A stretch of DNA of 28,940 nucleotides from positions 1 to 28,940 of IMG/VR virus record IMGVR_UViG_3300042991_001436; one strand, given 5' to 3'. The notes under the pieces were generated by a model. It did not search any database. It worked only from the letters and a program-made list of their open reading frames with translations, and was not told the origin of the DNA. Origin of the DNA: a virus. This document shows, one piece after another, positions 14,106-22,884 of this stretch; positions within the stretch are counted from its first letter, which is position 1; each line of letters begins with the position of its first letter. Made by a program: the position numbers and the translations under genes.

Positions 14106-14339
14106 ATGCCGATCAAGATCATTGCCAAGCACGAGCCCCATTTTCGCGCCGGCATGCGCCACGCCCTGCAGGGCGCTGTCCATGCGGACGGCGCGTTCAG
14201 CGAAGAGCAGATCGCAGCCCTCCAGAGCGACCCGCACCTGATCGTGTCCGAGGTCGCCGATGAGCTGGCTCCGGCCGGGACTCCGCCCGAGGGCGTCGAG
14301 AACGCGCCGCCCGCAGCCACCAAGCGCAAGGCGAAGTAA
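14106..14339 (+). CDS. HI1506-related small head protein (Mu gp35-like)
   Basis: A 77-aa protein directly after the major head gene, as in Mu (gp35) and the Haemophilus Mu-like prophage (HI1506). It begins MPIKIIAKHEPHFRAGM, has a short region EEQIAALQSDPHLIV resembling a small compact (HeH-like) domain, and ends in a Lys/Ala-rich tail. Function unknown; position suggests a head decoration or head-tail connector role. It has an AAGGAG in a hairpin loop just upstream. Confidence 0.75.
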   Translation: MPIKIIAKHEPHFRAGMRHALQGAVHADGAFSEEQIAALQSDPHLIVSEVADELAPAGTPPEGVENAPPAATKRKAK

Positions 14340-14345
14340 AAGCGC

Positions 14346-14849
14346 ATGTACGTCACGCCCGCCCAACTGATCGACGGACCGGACAGCGCGCAGGAACTTG
14401 CGCAGTTGTTCGGTGTTGCGACGGACCTCCTGCGTGCAGTCGTCGCCGGTCAGGATGTCAGTGCGTGGCCACCCGCTGAGGTCGCTATCGCGCAAGACGC
14501 GCTGGCCAGCATCGAGCAGCGCATCGCCCATGCCGATGGCGAAGTCAACGCACGCCTGGCGAAGCGCGGTTATACCCTGCCGCTGGACCCGTTGCAGTTT
14601 CCGGTGCTGACGGTCTGGGCACGATCGATCGCGCGCTATCACCTGCACCCACACCGCGATCGCACCAGCACCGAAACCGGGCGACTCGAGCGCGACCACA
14701 CGGACGCTATTCGCGCGCTCGACTTCGTGGCAGTAGGCAAGCTGTCGCTCGGCGCAGGCGATCCGCTGGCTGTCGATGCCGCTGCATCGGGCGTGCAAGT
14801 TTCCGGCCGCACGCGCCTGTTCACACGCGACACGCTGGGTGCGCTGTGA
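14346..14849 (+). CDS. Head-tail connector protein (Mu gp36-like, DUF1320)
   Basis: A 167-aa protein of the DUF1320 family, marked by MYVTPAQLIDG at the start, ASIEQRIAHADGEVNARLAKRGYTLPL in the middle and a helical region WARSIARYHLH. The family resembles other gp6-like head-completion proteins; it probably docks to the portal and forms the neck. It overlaps the next gene by four bases (GTGA). Confidence 0.88.
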   Translation: MYVTPAQLIDGPDSAQELAQLFGVATDLLRAVVAGQDVSAWPPAEVAIAQDALASIEQRIAHADGEVNARLAKRGYTLPLDPLQFPVLTVWARSIARYHLHPHRDRTSTETGRLERDHTDAIRALDFVAVGKLSLGAGDPLAVDAAASGVQVSGRTRLFTRDTLGAL

Positions 14850-15295
14850 GCGTCGGCCCCTTCGACATCACCCCCGTGATCGATCGGCTACGCGCGTCGG
14901 TGCCGACACTGCGGCAAGTCGACGGCGCAGCCGAGCTGGACGCGGCCATGAACAGCGTCAGCGCGGCGACGGTTCCGGCGGCCTATGTGTTGCCTGCGCT
15001 GGAGTCTGCCGGCGAGCCCAAGGGATCGTCGCAACGGATGATCCAGATCGTCAGCGTGACGGTGGCCGTTGTCATCGCCGTGCGCAACTACCGCCGCGCC
15101 GATCTCGGCGGCGCGGCGGGCGCGGACCTGGGCGGGGTGATAGCCGCCGTCCGCAACGCTGCGCTCGGGTGGACACCGCCAGGCGGCGAGAAGCCATTCG
15201 ACTTCAAAGCCGGTCGGCTCGAGCGCAGGCAGGACGCAGCGCTGTGGTGGCAGGACCTGTACCGCACCCAATACCGCATTGAGGTAACCGCATGA
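14846..15295 (+). CDS. Tail terminator-like protein (Mu gp37-like, DUF1834-type)
   Basis: A 149-aa protein with an N-terminal helix DITPVIDRLRASVPTLRQV and a beta-rich middle (VSVTVAVVIAVRNYRRAD) ending WWQDLYRTQYRIEV. This fits the gp37/tail-terminator group that caps the tail tube at the head side. The GTG start overlaps the gp36-like stop, and the stop overlaps the next ATG (ATGA). Confidence 0.8.
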   Translation: MSVGPFDITPVIDRLRASVPTLRQVDGAAELDAAMNSVSAATVPAAYVLPALESAGEPKGSSQRMIQIVSVTVAVVIAVRNYRRADLGGAAGADLGGVIAAVRNAALGWTPPGGEKPFDFKAGRLERRQDAALWWQDLYRTQYRIEVTA

Positions 15296-15495
15296 ATCGT
15301 GAAATCCCGCTGCCGGGCTCTGGCGGCAGCTACACCGTGGCCAACACCAAGTTGGTGCGAGTCGAAGCCACCACGGCACCTAACCCTGGCAAGTCTGCCG
15401 CGAAGCGGCGCGATGTGCTCTCCGCACCGGCCGCTGCGCCGGGATATGCGAACGATCCCACCGAAACCCCCGCGCGCAAGCGCGTCAAGGAGTAA
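15292..15495 (+). CDS. Small unknown protein before the tail tube gene
   Basis: A 67-aa basic protein (MNREIPLPGSGGSYTVANTK...), low in secondary structure, Pro/Ala rich, with a KRRDV segment and ending RKRVKE. It occupies the place of the small DUF2635-type genes of Mu-like phages but I cannot assign it to that family. It is coupled to the previous gene by an ATGA overlap, and an AAGGAG at its 3' end serves the tail tube gene. Confidence 0.65.
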   Translation: MNREIPLPGSGGSYTVANTKLVRVEATTAPNPGKSAAKRRDVLSAPAAAPGYANDPTETPARKRVKE

Positions 15496-15498
15496 GTC

Positions 15499-16443
15499 AT
15501 GGCCGTCCTGGAATCCTTCGAGCGTCGCGGCGTCATCCTCAAAAAAGAGGTCACCGAGGGCGTCGACTCGGTGCCAACCGCCGCGGCGAACGGTCTGCTG
15601 CTGCTCAACGGCACCAGCAAGATCGAGGCGAACACGGTTGAACGTGTGATCGACCGGCCGTATTTCGGTCACGATCCGTTCGTGCTGACGCAGTTCCGCG
15701 GCACGATCGAGGGCGAGATCGAATTGATCGGCGCGGCGGCGCCTGGCACCGCTTCGCGGCTCAGCACCGCGTTGCAGATCGTTGGATTCGCCGAAACCCT
15801 GGACGCCGTGGGTCCGCCGGCGTTCGCACGTTATAACCCCATCAGCACCGGCTTCCCCAGCGGCTCGGCCTACTTCTACCACGCCGGCACGCTCAAGAAG
15901 CTGATCGGAGCGCGAGCGTCGATCAGCGGGCTCTCGATCAAGATCGGCGACTACGCCAAGGCCAAGATAACGATCCTGGGCAACGTGTCCGGCGACGTCA
16001 CCGAAGTGGCCCTGCCCGACATCGATGTCAGCGGGGTGCAGACGCCCGTTGCCATCACGACCGAGACCTTCACGCTCTCGCTCAACGGATTCAACGTGGA
16101 CGGCGTCGAATTCAACTCTGATCTCGGAATCGACGTGGGCATTACGGAGCACTCCGAAGCGCGGCTCGCGCGCATCCGCGATCGCAAGCCCACCTTCGAC
16201 TGCTCTTTCTATCGCCCGGACAAGGCCGACCTCGACGTGTACGCCCTGCAGAAGGCGCACACGCTGATCCCGATCATCGCGCTGGTCGATGGCGGTCTCG
16301 GCAAGCTCACCCGCGTCACTGTCGGCTTCGGGCAGATCGAGACGGTCGAGGAAGTCGAGTTGGACAAGGACTTTGGCTACAAGGTCAGCGGCCGCTGCAT
16401 CCCGAGCGCCGGCAACGACGAAATCAAGATCGAGTTCGAGTAA
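15499..16443 (+). CDS. Major tail tube protein
   Basis: A 314-aa beta-rich protein in the position of the siphoviral major tail protein. Typical blocks are ESFERRGVILKKEVTEGVDS, FRGTIEGEIELIGAAAPG, the repeated beta strands KAKITILGNVSGDV and TLSLNGFNVDG, and EHSEARLARIRDRKPTFD, as in phage tail tube proteins of B3-like phages. It would polymerise into hexameric rings along the tape measure. An AAGGAG lies 6 nt before the ATG. The absence of a sheath gene next to it shows a non-contractile tail. Confidence 0.85.
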   Translation: MAVLESFERRGVILKKEVTEGVDSVPTAAANGLLLLNGTSKIEANTVERVIDRPYFGHDPFVLTQFRGTIEGEIELIGAAAPGTASRLSTALQIVGFAETLDAVGPPAFARYNPISTGFPSGSAYFYHAGTLKKLIGARASISGLSIKIGDYAKAKITILGNVSGDVTEVALPDIDVSGVQTPVAITTETFTLSLNGFNVDGVEFNSDLGIDVGITEHSEARLARIRDRKPTFDCSFYRPDKADLDVYALQKAHTLIPIIALVDGGLGKLTRVTVGFGQIETVEEVELDKDFGYKVSGRCIPSAGNDEIKIEFE

Positions 16444-16482
16444 CCGATCAGCGCCCACATCACGCGAACGCCTCAACCCACA

Positions 16483-16502
16483 GCGGCCGGACAACCGGCC
16501 GC
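16483..16502 (+). other. Stem-loop between tail tube and tail chaperone genes
   Basis: GCGGCCGG (16483-16490) and CCGGCCGC (16495-16502) form a perfect 8-bp stem with the loop ACAA. No T-tract follows. It could stabilise the tail tube mRNA 3' end or lower expression of the distal genes. Confidence 0.6.
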
Positions 16503-16523
16503 GATCACACTCAAGGAATTCTC

Positions 16524-16874
16524 ATGCTCAAGTTCGTCCGCACCGACACGTTCCGCGCCAACGTCAACGTATGCCTGCCGGGCAGCGATCCGCAAAAGCC
16601 GGTCGAAGGCTCATTTATTGCGACGTACAAGCACTTCGATCGCGCCGGATTCGAAGCACTGGTCGACGAACAACTCGGCGATGCGGCGTTCCTCGATCGC
16701 GTGCTGGTAGCAGTCGATGGTATCGGCGACGAGAGCGGCAACGCGATCGCGCAGGACGCGCAGCGCGAGCTGGTGATCAGTGACATTGCGCTGGCCGGTG
16801 CAGCAGTAAGGGCGTTCATGACGAACCTGGCGGGGGCGGCCGCAAAAAACGCCAAACCGTCGCGCGGGCGCTGA
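16524..16874 (+). CDS. Tail assembly chaperone, short form (gpG analogue)
   Basis: A 116-aa protein between the tail tube and tape measure genes, the fixed position of tail assembly chaperones. It begins MLKFVRTDTFRANVNVCLPG, has the IATYKHFDRAGFEALV block, and ends in an Ala/Lys-rich tail. A slippery heptamer near the end lets a share of ribosomes shift to a second frame and make the longer form. AAGGA is present upstream at 16513-16517. The short form coats the tape measure during assembly and does not enter the virion in lambda. Confidence 0.85.
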   Translation: MLKFVRTDTFRANVNVCLPGSDPQKPVEGSFIATYKHFDRAGFEALVDEQLGDAAFLDRVLVAVDGIGDESGNAIAQDAQRELVISDIALAGAAVRAFMTNLAGAAAKNAKPSRGR

Positions 16875-17227
16875 GCGGGGCCAGAGCGACGGATGAGGAT
16901 GCTCCGGCAACCAGCCAAGAGCTACAGCACGGCACCCACACGGGTGCCGACTGGCTGCGTGCGGTCGATGCCGGAGACACCGGCGAGCGCGTCGTCGACG
17001 TGCTCGCTTGCAATTGGGACGCGCTGTGCGTCTACCAGCACTGCGCACAGCAAGTGGTCGGCGGCGGGTTCGGCATGGTCCACCTCGGCGTCTCCGCTGC
17101 GGAGTGCAGAGCGGCGATCGCGCTGTTGCGCCAGCCGCGCACTCGTTGGGCGGAGATCCTCGACAGCGTGCAGCACATCGGCCAAATCGTTGCCGCTGAA
17201 CTCAATCGGCGCGTGCGTCGCGGGTGA
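16524..17227 (+). CDS. Tail assembly chaperone, -1 frameshift fusion (gpGT analogue)
   Basis: After decoding AAC at 16848-16850 a -1 slip puts ribosomes in the frame that starts again at 16850 (CGC CAA ACC). This frame stays open to TGA 17225-17227, adding 125 residues (total about 234). The extension includes TGADWLRAVDAGDTGERVVD, VLACNWDALCVYQ and GMVHLGVSAAECRAAIALL, resembling T-domains that recruit tail tube subunits. The extension has no good start of its own close to the overlap, which supports synthesis by frameshifting as in lambda G/GT. Confidence 0.82.
16844..16850 (+). promoter_or_regulatory. -1 programmed frameshift slippery site A-AAA-AAC
   Basis: In the zero frame the codons are GCA AAA AAC, giving the classical X-XXY-YYZ heptamer with the two tRNAs able to re-pair after a -1 step. 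It lies 24 nt before the zero-frame stop at 16872-16874. The following sequence is GC-rich and could form a stimulatory structure. Confidence 0.88.
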
Positions 17228-17259
17228 TGCCGCATCCCACTCGTGCGGAGTGACTGTCG

Positions 17260-20200
17260 ATGTCTGACCAGACCGTCACCCTGCGCATTCGCACTGACGC
17301 AGGCGGCACTGTCACCGCTGTACAGGGTGTCGTCGCGGAGGTCGACAAGATCGGCGGCGCGGCGCAGCGTGCCGGGCGCGAGGCTGGGGCCGGGTTCGCG
17401 CAGACACGCACGTCGGCATCCACAGCGACCGAAGTGGTGCGCAATCTGCGGCAGCAGGTGCTCGGGTTTTTCGGCATCGCCGCCGGCGCCGCGGCGATCC
17501 GCACCGTCACCCGGCTGGCGGATGAGTACACCAACCTGCAAAGCCGTATTCGCCTCGTCACCGACAGCCAGGCGCAGGCGAATGCGGTTAGCGCGCAGGT
17601 GTTCAACATCGCCCAGCAGACCCGTTCGGAACTGTCCGCAACAGGTCAGCTCTACACCACCCTGGCACGCAGCACCGCCGATCTGGGTTTGAGCCAGTCG
17701 CAACTGGCGCAGATCACGCAGACGGCCAATCAGTCGTTTGTGGTGTCGGGCGCCTCTGCGGATTCTGTGCGCGCGGCTATCGTGCAGCTCTCGCAGGGAC
17801 TCGCCAGTGGCGCGCTGCGCGGTGACGAGTTCAACAGCGTGGCCGAGCAGGCGCCGATCCTGCTGGACCTCGTCGCCGAGAGCTTGGGCAAGAGCCGCGG
17901 CGAGTTGCGAGAGTTTGCCGCGCAAGGCGGCATCACCGCGAAAATCCTGACCGATGCGTTGCTGAGCGGTGCAGTCAATGTGCAGCGGCAGTTCGACGGG
18001 ATGCAGATCACAATTGCTGGCGCTGGTCAGCAGGTCGAAAGCGCCGCCGCCAAGTTTGTCGGCGGAGCAGGCCAGGCCAGCGGCGCCAGCTTGGCGCTGG
18101 CATCCGCCATTTCTCTGCTGGCAGGTAATTTCGACGCGGTGGCGACAGTGAGCGTCGCCATAGGCGCGATTTATGGCATTCGTCTGGTTGCGCAGCTCGG
18201 CGCGTCGGCCTTGGCGTGGGCCAGTAACGGACTGCAAGTGCTCGCGTATAACGCATCGTTGCTGCGACTGGGCGCGACGTCGCCGCTGGTGGCTGGCGCG
18301 TTGCGTGGCGTCACGGTATCTGCTGTGGGGCTGAGCGCGGCGCTTGGTCCAATCGCGCTCGGTCTAACGGCACTCGCAGTAGCGATAACTGCTGTGAGGT
18401 CGAGTGCAAATAGCGATCCGCTGCGCAAACAGATCGAGTCGCTCGACGAACTGAACCAGAAGCTGCGCGAACAGGCTCGGCTGCAACGGCTGATTGATTC
18501 GTCACGCGCGACGAGTGCGAGCGTGCAGAGCGTGTCCGACATCGATCAGGCACAGCGTCGCGTCGATGATCTCAATGCGCGCCTCGAACGTATCACCGCT
18601 GGTCCGCGCTCGCGCGGGACCGAGTCAGCAATAGCCGCCATCCGTCGCGAGATCGACGCGGCAACGCGCAGCACGGAGCAGTACGCCCGCAAGCTCGGCG
18701 AGAACGCTGCGCTGAGCGGATCGTTCGATAAGTTGCCGCCGACGATGAAGGCGTTGGCTGAGGGTACCCGAGACGCCGCAAGACAACTGGCAACCTGGGT
18801 TGGTCTCGGGCGTGAGGCGGCGAAATTGCCGCTCAAACCCACTTCGGACGAGTTCAACAAGTCGCTATCAAAGCAGCTCGACACGCTGCGTGGCCAGAAC
18901 ATCGAGATCAAGAAAGGTGTGCGCGCGCGGATCGAGTTCGAGGCGATCACTGATGCTGGTGTGGAGTCTGTCGATCAGTTGAGCCAGGCGTCGCGCGATC
19001 TGATCGACGCGGTAGTCAGGGAGACAGAGGAAAACAAGAAACTCAAGGCCAGCCGCAAAGACGCGACGAGCGAGAGCACCAAAGCCAAAGAAGCACTGAG
19101 GGCCGCAAAGGAAGCCGCAGCAGCGTGGCGCGAGGAGAGCGCGGCGGCAGCGGCGGATTTGGCGGGTCCGCAGGCGCAGGCAGTCGCCGCCTACGAAAAA
19201 CAGATCCGCGAAATGGCTGACCTGGTCAGCAAAGGCGCCATCAGCGTCGACGAGTTCAACGCGGCTGCGAATGTCCAAGAGCAGGTGCTGAACCGGGCCA
19301 CAATTGCAGCCCAGGCACAGTTGTCGCCCATCGACCAGATGCTGGCGGACTTGCGCTTTGAAGCCACGCTTATCGGCCTCAGCAATACCGAGCGCGAAGT
19401 CGAGATTGCGCTGCGCCAAGCGGCACTATCGCTCCAGCAGCAGGGCATCGACAAGGATTCCGCCGAAGGCAAGTCAAAGCTCGCGCTCGTGGCCGCGAGC
19501 GCGCGGCAGAACGCCGAGCAAACGAGGCTCGCAGACACTGCCCAGCAGGCCGCTGAGGAATACCAAAGCGCCTGGCGCAACGCGACCGACAGCGTATCGC
19601 GTGCATTTGGTGATCGGGTCACCGGCGGCATCGACTTATTCAAAAATTTCGGTAAGGCGCTCAAAGACATCCTGCGTCAGACGCTGAGCGATCTGATCGC
19701 GATGATCGTGCGCTCGAATGTGACTAGGATGTTGGCTGGGCTCACGCCTGTTGCGGCGAACGCCGGCACGCCGGGTGCCAATGTCACCGGTGCCGTGACA
19801 GGCGCTGTAGGGTCGGGCGGCAGCCTGCTCGGCGGCATCACCCAAGGTGGCGGGCTGGTCGGCAATTTGCTGGGCAGCACTTTCGGCACGCTGGGCGGCA
19901 CGCTGGCGGGCCTTGGTGGTGCGCTCGGCGGCTTCGGTGCGGGCCTGACCGTGGCCGGTAACGCCGGCCTGTTGGCGGCCGGACAGTTCGGCGTGGCCTC
20001 GCTGGCAGCCGGCAATCTGGCAGTAGGCTTCGGCGCGCTGATTCCGGTTGTCGGCGCTATTGTCGGCGCCGCCGTGCTGGTCAACAGCTTGACCGGCGGC
20101 GGCCTGTTCGGTACCAAATTCAAAACTGTATCCAGTGGCATTGATTTCACCATCGGTGACAGCGGCGCCAGCGGTTTCGAGTTCCAGAACCAGACCAAGA

Positions 20201-22884
20201 AAAAAGCGCTGTTCGGCGGCAAGAAAAAGCGCACGCTCACATCGGCACTGGATGAGGACGCGCAACAGGCAATCGACGATCTGTTCGCACAGCTCACCCA
20301 GTCGCTGGCGGAGGCGGCGAAAACGCTGGGTGTTGAGGTTCCGACATTGATCAGTGGCAGCTTCCGCCAGGAGTTCGACAAAAAGGGCAACCTCGGGAAA
20401 GAGTTCAGCACCATCGCCGGCCGTGTCTACAACGAGTCCCAGCAGGCGTTCGCGCAGCGGTTGCAGGCGGAAAACATCGTCGCGCTGGTCGATTCCGCGC
20501 TGAACCTAGACGAGCTGGGAAGTGCGCAGGACGAGGCCTCGCAAATCGCCGAACGCTGGCGCGGCAGTGCTGAGCGGTTGCTGGCCGGTGCGCAATTCCT
20601 GCTGCTGGCCACCACTGACCTGCGCAACGGCTTCAACCTGTTGGGCACCGGCACGCTGACCGGCATCACCGCCCTGATAGAAGACCTCGCCAAGGCCGGC
20701 GAGCCGCTGGCGCAGGCATATGCGCGTGTGTCGGTGAGCACGCAATTGCTGGAACAGGCGCTGGACCTGTCGGGCGTGACGCTGACAAAAACGCGCGATG
20801 AGTTCGTGCGCTTCGCTGTCGATATCGCCGACGCGGCCGGCGGGCTGGATCGCGCCCAGGCGCTATGGTCGGACTACTTCACACGGTTCTTCAGCGAAAC
20901 CGAACGCGCACAACTCGCGCTCAATGATGCGTTGGCCAACGCGGCGACCCAGTTCACCGACATCAATCTCGATGCCACCGCCTTCACCGGCGACGGCGGC
21001 GCCGAGGCTTTCCGCGCCCTGTTCGAGCAGGCGCTGCCGACGCTGAGCGCCGAGGCCGTGGTGGAATGGCTGGAGGCCGCCAATGCGCTGGGCCTGGTAC
21101 TCGACGCCACCAGCGCGCTCAACGACTCGCTCGATGCTACCGCGACCGCCGCCGATGAAGCCGCCGCGCTGGCTGAGCAGCTGGCCGGATTCATGGACAG
21201 CATCACCGATCAAGCCCGCGACGCTGCCGACGCACTGGCAGATTTCGGGCTGTCAGACCTGGCCGTTGGCTTAGCGCAGGTGGCGCGCGAGACCGGCCGA
21301 GCTATCGATGCAGCGACGGCTCTGGGTGCCACCGAGTCCGATTTCGCTGAAATACGCGATCTCGGCGCCGCACGTGCTGAGCTGATTCAGCGGCAGGCGC
21401 TGGCCAATCTGGCTATTCTGTTGGACGGCGTTTCGCAATCGCTGTTCGATCTGGATGTATCGCCGCTTGAGATCGAGCTTGCCCGCATTCAGCGCGCAAT
21501 GAGCGACACACTCGCTCAGGCGAGCGCGCTGGGCGCGACCGAAGCCGAGCTGGCGCGCATTCGCGAGCTGGGCGCGCGGCAGGCGGAGCAGGCGGCGGCT
21601 GCGCAGCGCGCCCAGCTCACGGACCTGCTCGGCGGTGTGTCGCAGTCGCTGTTCGAGCTGGATGCGTCGCCGCTTGAGATCGAACTCGCTCGCATCCAGA
21701 CCGCGATGCAAGCCACGCTGGATCAGGCGAGCGCGCTGGGCGCGACCGAAGCCGAGCTGGCGCGCATTCGCGAGCTGGGCGCGCGTCAATCTGCCGCCGT
21801 GATCGAGACCGAAGTGCAGCGACTGCGCGATGCGTTTGTCCAGCTCGCGCAATCGATCGGTCAGACCCGGCAGAGCATCGCAGACGACATCCTCAGTATT
21901 CGCCGCCCGCAGCTTGGGTTCAGCGAGTCCGGTTTCCAGTCAGGTCGTATCGACGACCTGCGCATTCAGCTCGACGGCGCGGTCGATCCGCAAGAGCGCA
22001 TTGGCCTGATCGATCAGATCAGGCAGGCCACCTTGGCGCGCTTCAACGCCGAGCTGGCTGCGATCCAACAGACGGATCAGGCACAACAGCAAGCGTCACA
22101 GGCTGCCCAGCAGGCGATCGCTGCGCAGCGTGAGGCGCTGTTGCGGCTGCGCGATTTTGCCGACGGTCTCGGGCTGTCCAGCAACTCGCCGCTGACGGCA
22201 TCTCAACGGTTGGATGTCGCACGCTCGCAATTCGACAACCTGTTGGGGCGCGCGCGCGGCGGCGACACGGATGCGATCGGCAGTTTGCAGCAGGCTGCCG
22301 ATGCGTTGCTGTCGGAAAATCGCACCGTTTTTGGTGTGTCGCAGATTGCAGTCGACGAGTTCAATCGCGTTCAGCAGGAGCTGCGGTCGATCGCTGGCCA
22401 AGGTGTGCGCGGTGTCGCATCGTTCAACGATCCGTTTCAGCGCGCGAGCATCGATACCGCAAGCCGCATCGCACAGTTGCAGGCCGATGCGATCGGTGAA
22501 TTGCAGTCGCTCGACGATACGCTCGCCGCGCTGCGTCTCACGCAAGAAGCGCAGACCGAGGGCAGCGTCGATGCGCTACGTGCGCGCTTTGACCAGGCCG
22601 AAGTGCACAAGGATGAGATCGTCGCTCACATCCTTCCAATCGTCGATGCAATAAGCCAGAGCAAGGCGACCGGTGATCAGCAGCTCGCGGAGGCGCGTCG
22701 ACAGACCGAGGCGCTGCAAGCGGTACTCATCGGTATCGATGGCCAGCAGACTGCGACCGGCGCGTTCCTGGACAAGTTTCTCGTCTGGATGGGCCAGCAA
22801 AAGGACCAGGTGGATCAGCAGCAGGCCGAGATCGAGCGCATGGCGCGCGCGATCGAGACGGCGGTAAAGGCGGTGCGCGCATGA
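17260..22884 (+). CDS. Tail tape measure protein
   Basis: A 1874-aa protein that sets tail length. The N-terminal ~230 residues match the phage tape-measure N-terminal domain (QVLGFFGIAAGAAAIRTVTR, ADEYTNLQSRIRLVT, LARSTADLGLSQSQLAQI, GALRGDEFNSVAEQAPILLD). Hydrophobic Gly/Ala-rich segments lie at about 270-380 and 840-950, suited to membrane insertion during DNA ejection. Long helical, Gln/Ala-rich stretches make up most of the rest. About residues 1325-1510 hold three tandem repeats of 65-69 aa, two of them nearly identical. At about 1.5 angstrom per residue the tail should be about 280 nm (inference). GGAG at 17246-17249 serves the ATG. The stop overlaps the next start (ATGA). Confidence 0.95.
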   Translation: MSDQTVTLRIRTDAGGTVTAVQGVVAEVDKIGGAAQRAGREAGAGFAQTRTSASTATEVVRNLRQQVLGFFGIAAGAAAIRTVTRLADEYTNLQSRIRLVTDSQAQANAVSAQVFNIAQQTRSELSATGQLYTTLARSTADLGLSQSQLAQITQTANQSFVVSGASADSVRAAIVQLSQGLASGALRGDEFNSVAEQAPILLDLVAESLGKSRGELREFAAQGGITAKILTDALLSGAVNVQRQFDGMQITIAGAGQQVESAAAKFVGGAGQASGASLALASAISLLAGNFDAVATVSVAIGAIYGIRLVAQLGASALAWASNGLQVLAYNASLLRLGATSPLVAGALRGVTVSAVGLSAALGPIALGLTALAVAITAVRSSANSDPLRKQIESLDELNQKLREQARLQRLIDSSRATSASVQSVSDIDQAQRRVDDLNARLERITAGPRSRGTESAIAAIRREIDAATRSTEQYARKLGENAALSGSFDKLPPTMKALAEGTRDAARQLATWVGLGREAAKLPLKPTSDEFNKSLSKQLDTLRGQNIEIKKGVRARIEFEAITDAGVESVDQLSQASRDLIDAVVRETEENKKLKASRKDATSESTKAKEALRAAKEAAAAWREESAAAAADLAGPQAQAVAAYEKQIREMADLVSKGAISVDEFNAAANVQEQVLNRATIAAQAQLSPIDQMLADLRFEATLIGLSNTEREVEIALRQAALSLQQQGIDKDSAEGKSKLALVAASARQNAEQTRLADTAQQAAEEYQSAWRNATDSVSRAFGDRVTGGIDLFKNFGKALKDILRQTLSDLIAMIVRSNVTRMLAGLTPVAANAGTPGANVTGAVTGAVGSGGSLLGGITQGGGLVGNLLGSTFGTLGGTLAGLGGALGGFGAGLTVAGNAGLLAAGQFGVASLAAGNLAVGFGALIPVVGAIVGAAVLVNSLTGGGLFGTKFKTVSSGIDFTIGDSGASGFEFQNQTKKKALFGGKKKRTLTSALDEDAQQAIDDLFAQLTQSLAEAAKTLGVEVPTLISGSFRQEFDKKGNLGKEFSTIAGRVYNESQQAFAQRLQAENIVALVDSALNLDELGSAQDEASQIAERWRGSAERLLAGAQFLLLATTDLRNGFNLLGTGTLTGITALIEDLAKAGEPLAQAYARVSVSTQLLEQALDLSGVTLTKTRDEFVRFAVDIADAAGGLDRAQALWSDYFTRFFSETERAQLALNDALANAATQFTDINLDATAFTGDGGAEAFRALFEQALPTLSAEAVVEWLEAANALGLVLDATSALNDSLDATATAADEAAALAEQLAGFMDSITDQARDAADALADFGLSDLAVGLAQVARETGRAIDAATALGATESDFAEIRDLGAARAELIQRQALANLAILLDGVSQSLFDLDVSPLEIELARIQRAMSDTLAQASALGATEAELARIRELGARQAEQAAAAQRAQLTDLLGGVSQSLFELDASPLEIELARIQTAMQATLDQASALGATEAELARIRELGARQSAAVIETEVQRLRDAFVQLAQSIGQTRQSIADDILSIRRPQLGFSESGFQSGRIDDLRIQLDGAVDPQERIGLIDQIRQATLARFNAELAAIQQTDQAQQQASQAAQQAIAAQREALLRLRDFADGLGLSSNSPLTASQRLDVARSQFDNLLGRARGGDTDAIGSLQQAADALLSENRTVFGVSQIAVDEFNRVQQELRSIAGQGVRGVASFNDPFQRASIDTASRIAQLQADAIGELQSLDDTLAALRLTQEAQTEGSVDALRARFDQAEVHKDEIVAHILPIVDAISQSKATGDQQLAEARRQTEALQAVLIGIDGQQTATGAFLDKFLVWMGQQKDQVDQQQAEIERMARAIETAVKAVRA
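21516..21785 (+). repeat. Direct repeat in the tape measure gene (63 bp exact, 207-bp period)
   Basis: 21516-21578 and 21723-21785 are identical over 63 bp, at a distance of exactly 207 bp (69 codons). The flanking parts of the unit (SQSLFxLDxSPLEIELARIQ) are also alike. A more diverged third unit (LGATESDFAEIRDLGAARAE) precedes them. The identity at wobble positions points to recent duplication or gene conversion; whole-unit gain or loss would keep the frame and change tail length by 69 residues. Confidence 0.9.

Noticed and set aside
15088-16494. 468-codon - strand open frame opposite the tail tube gene
   Set aside because: Shadow of the tail tube gene; composition typical of antisense of GC-rich genes.
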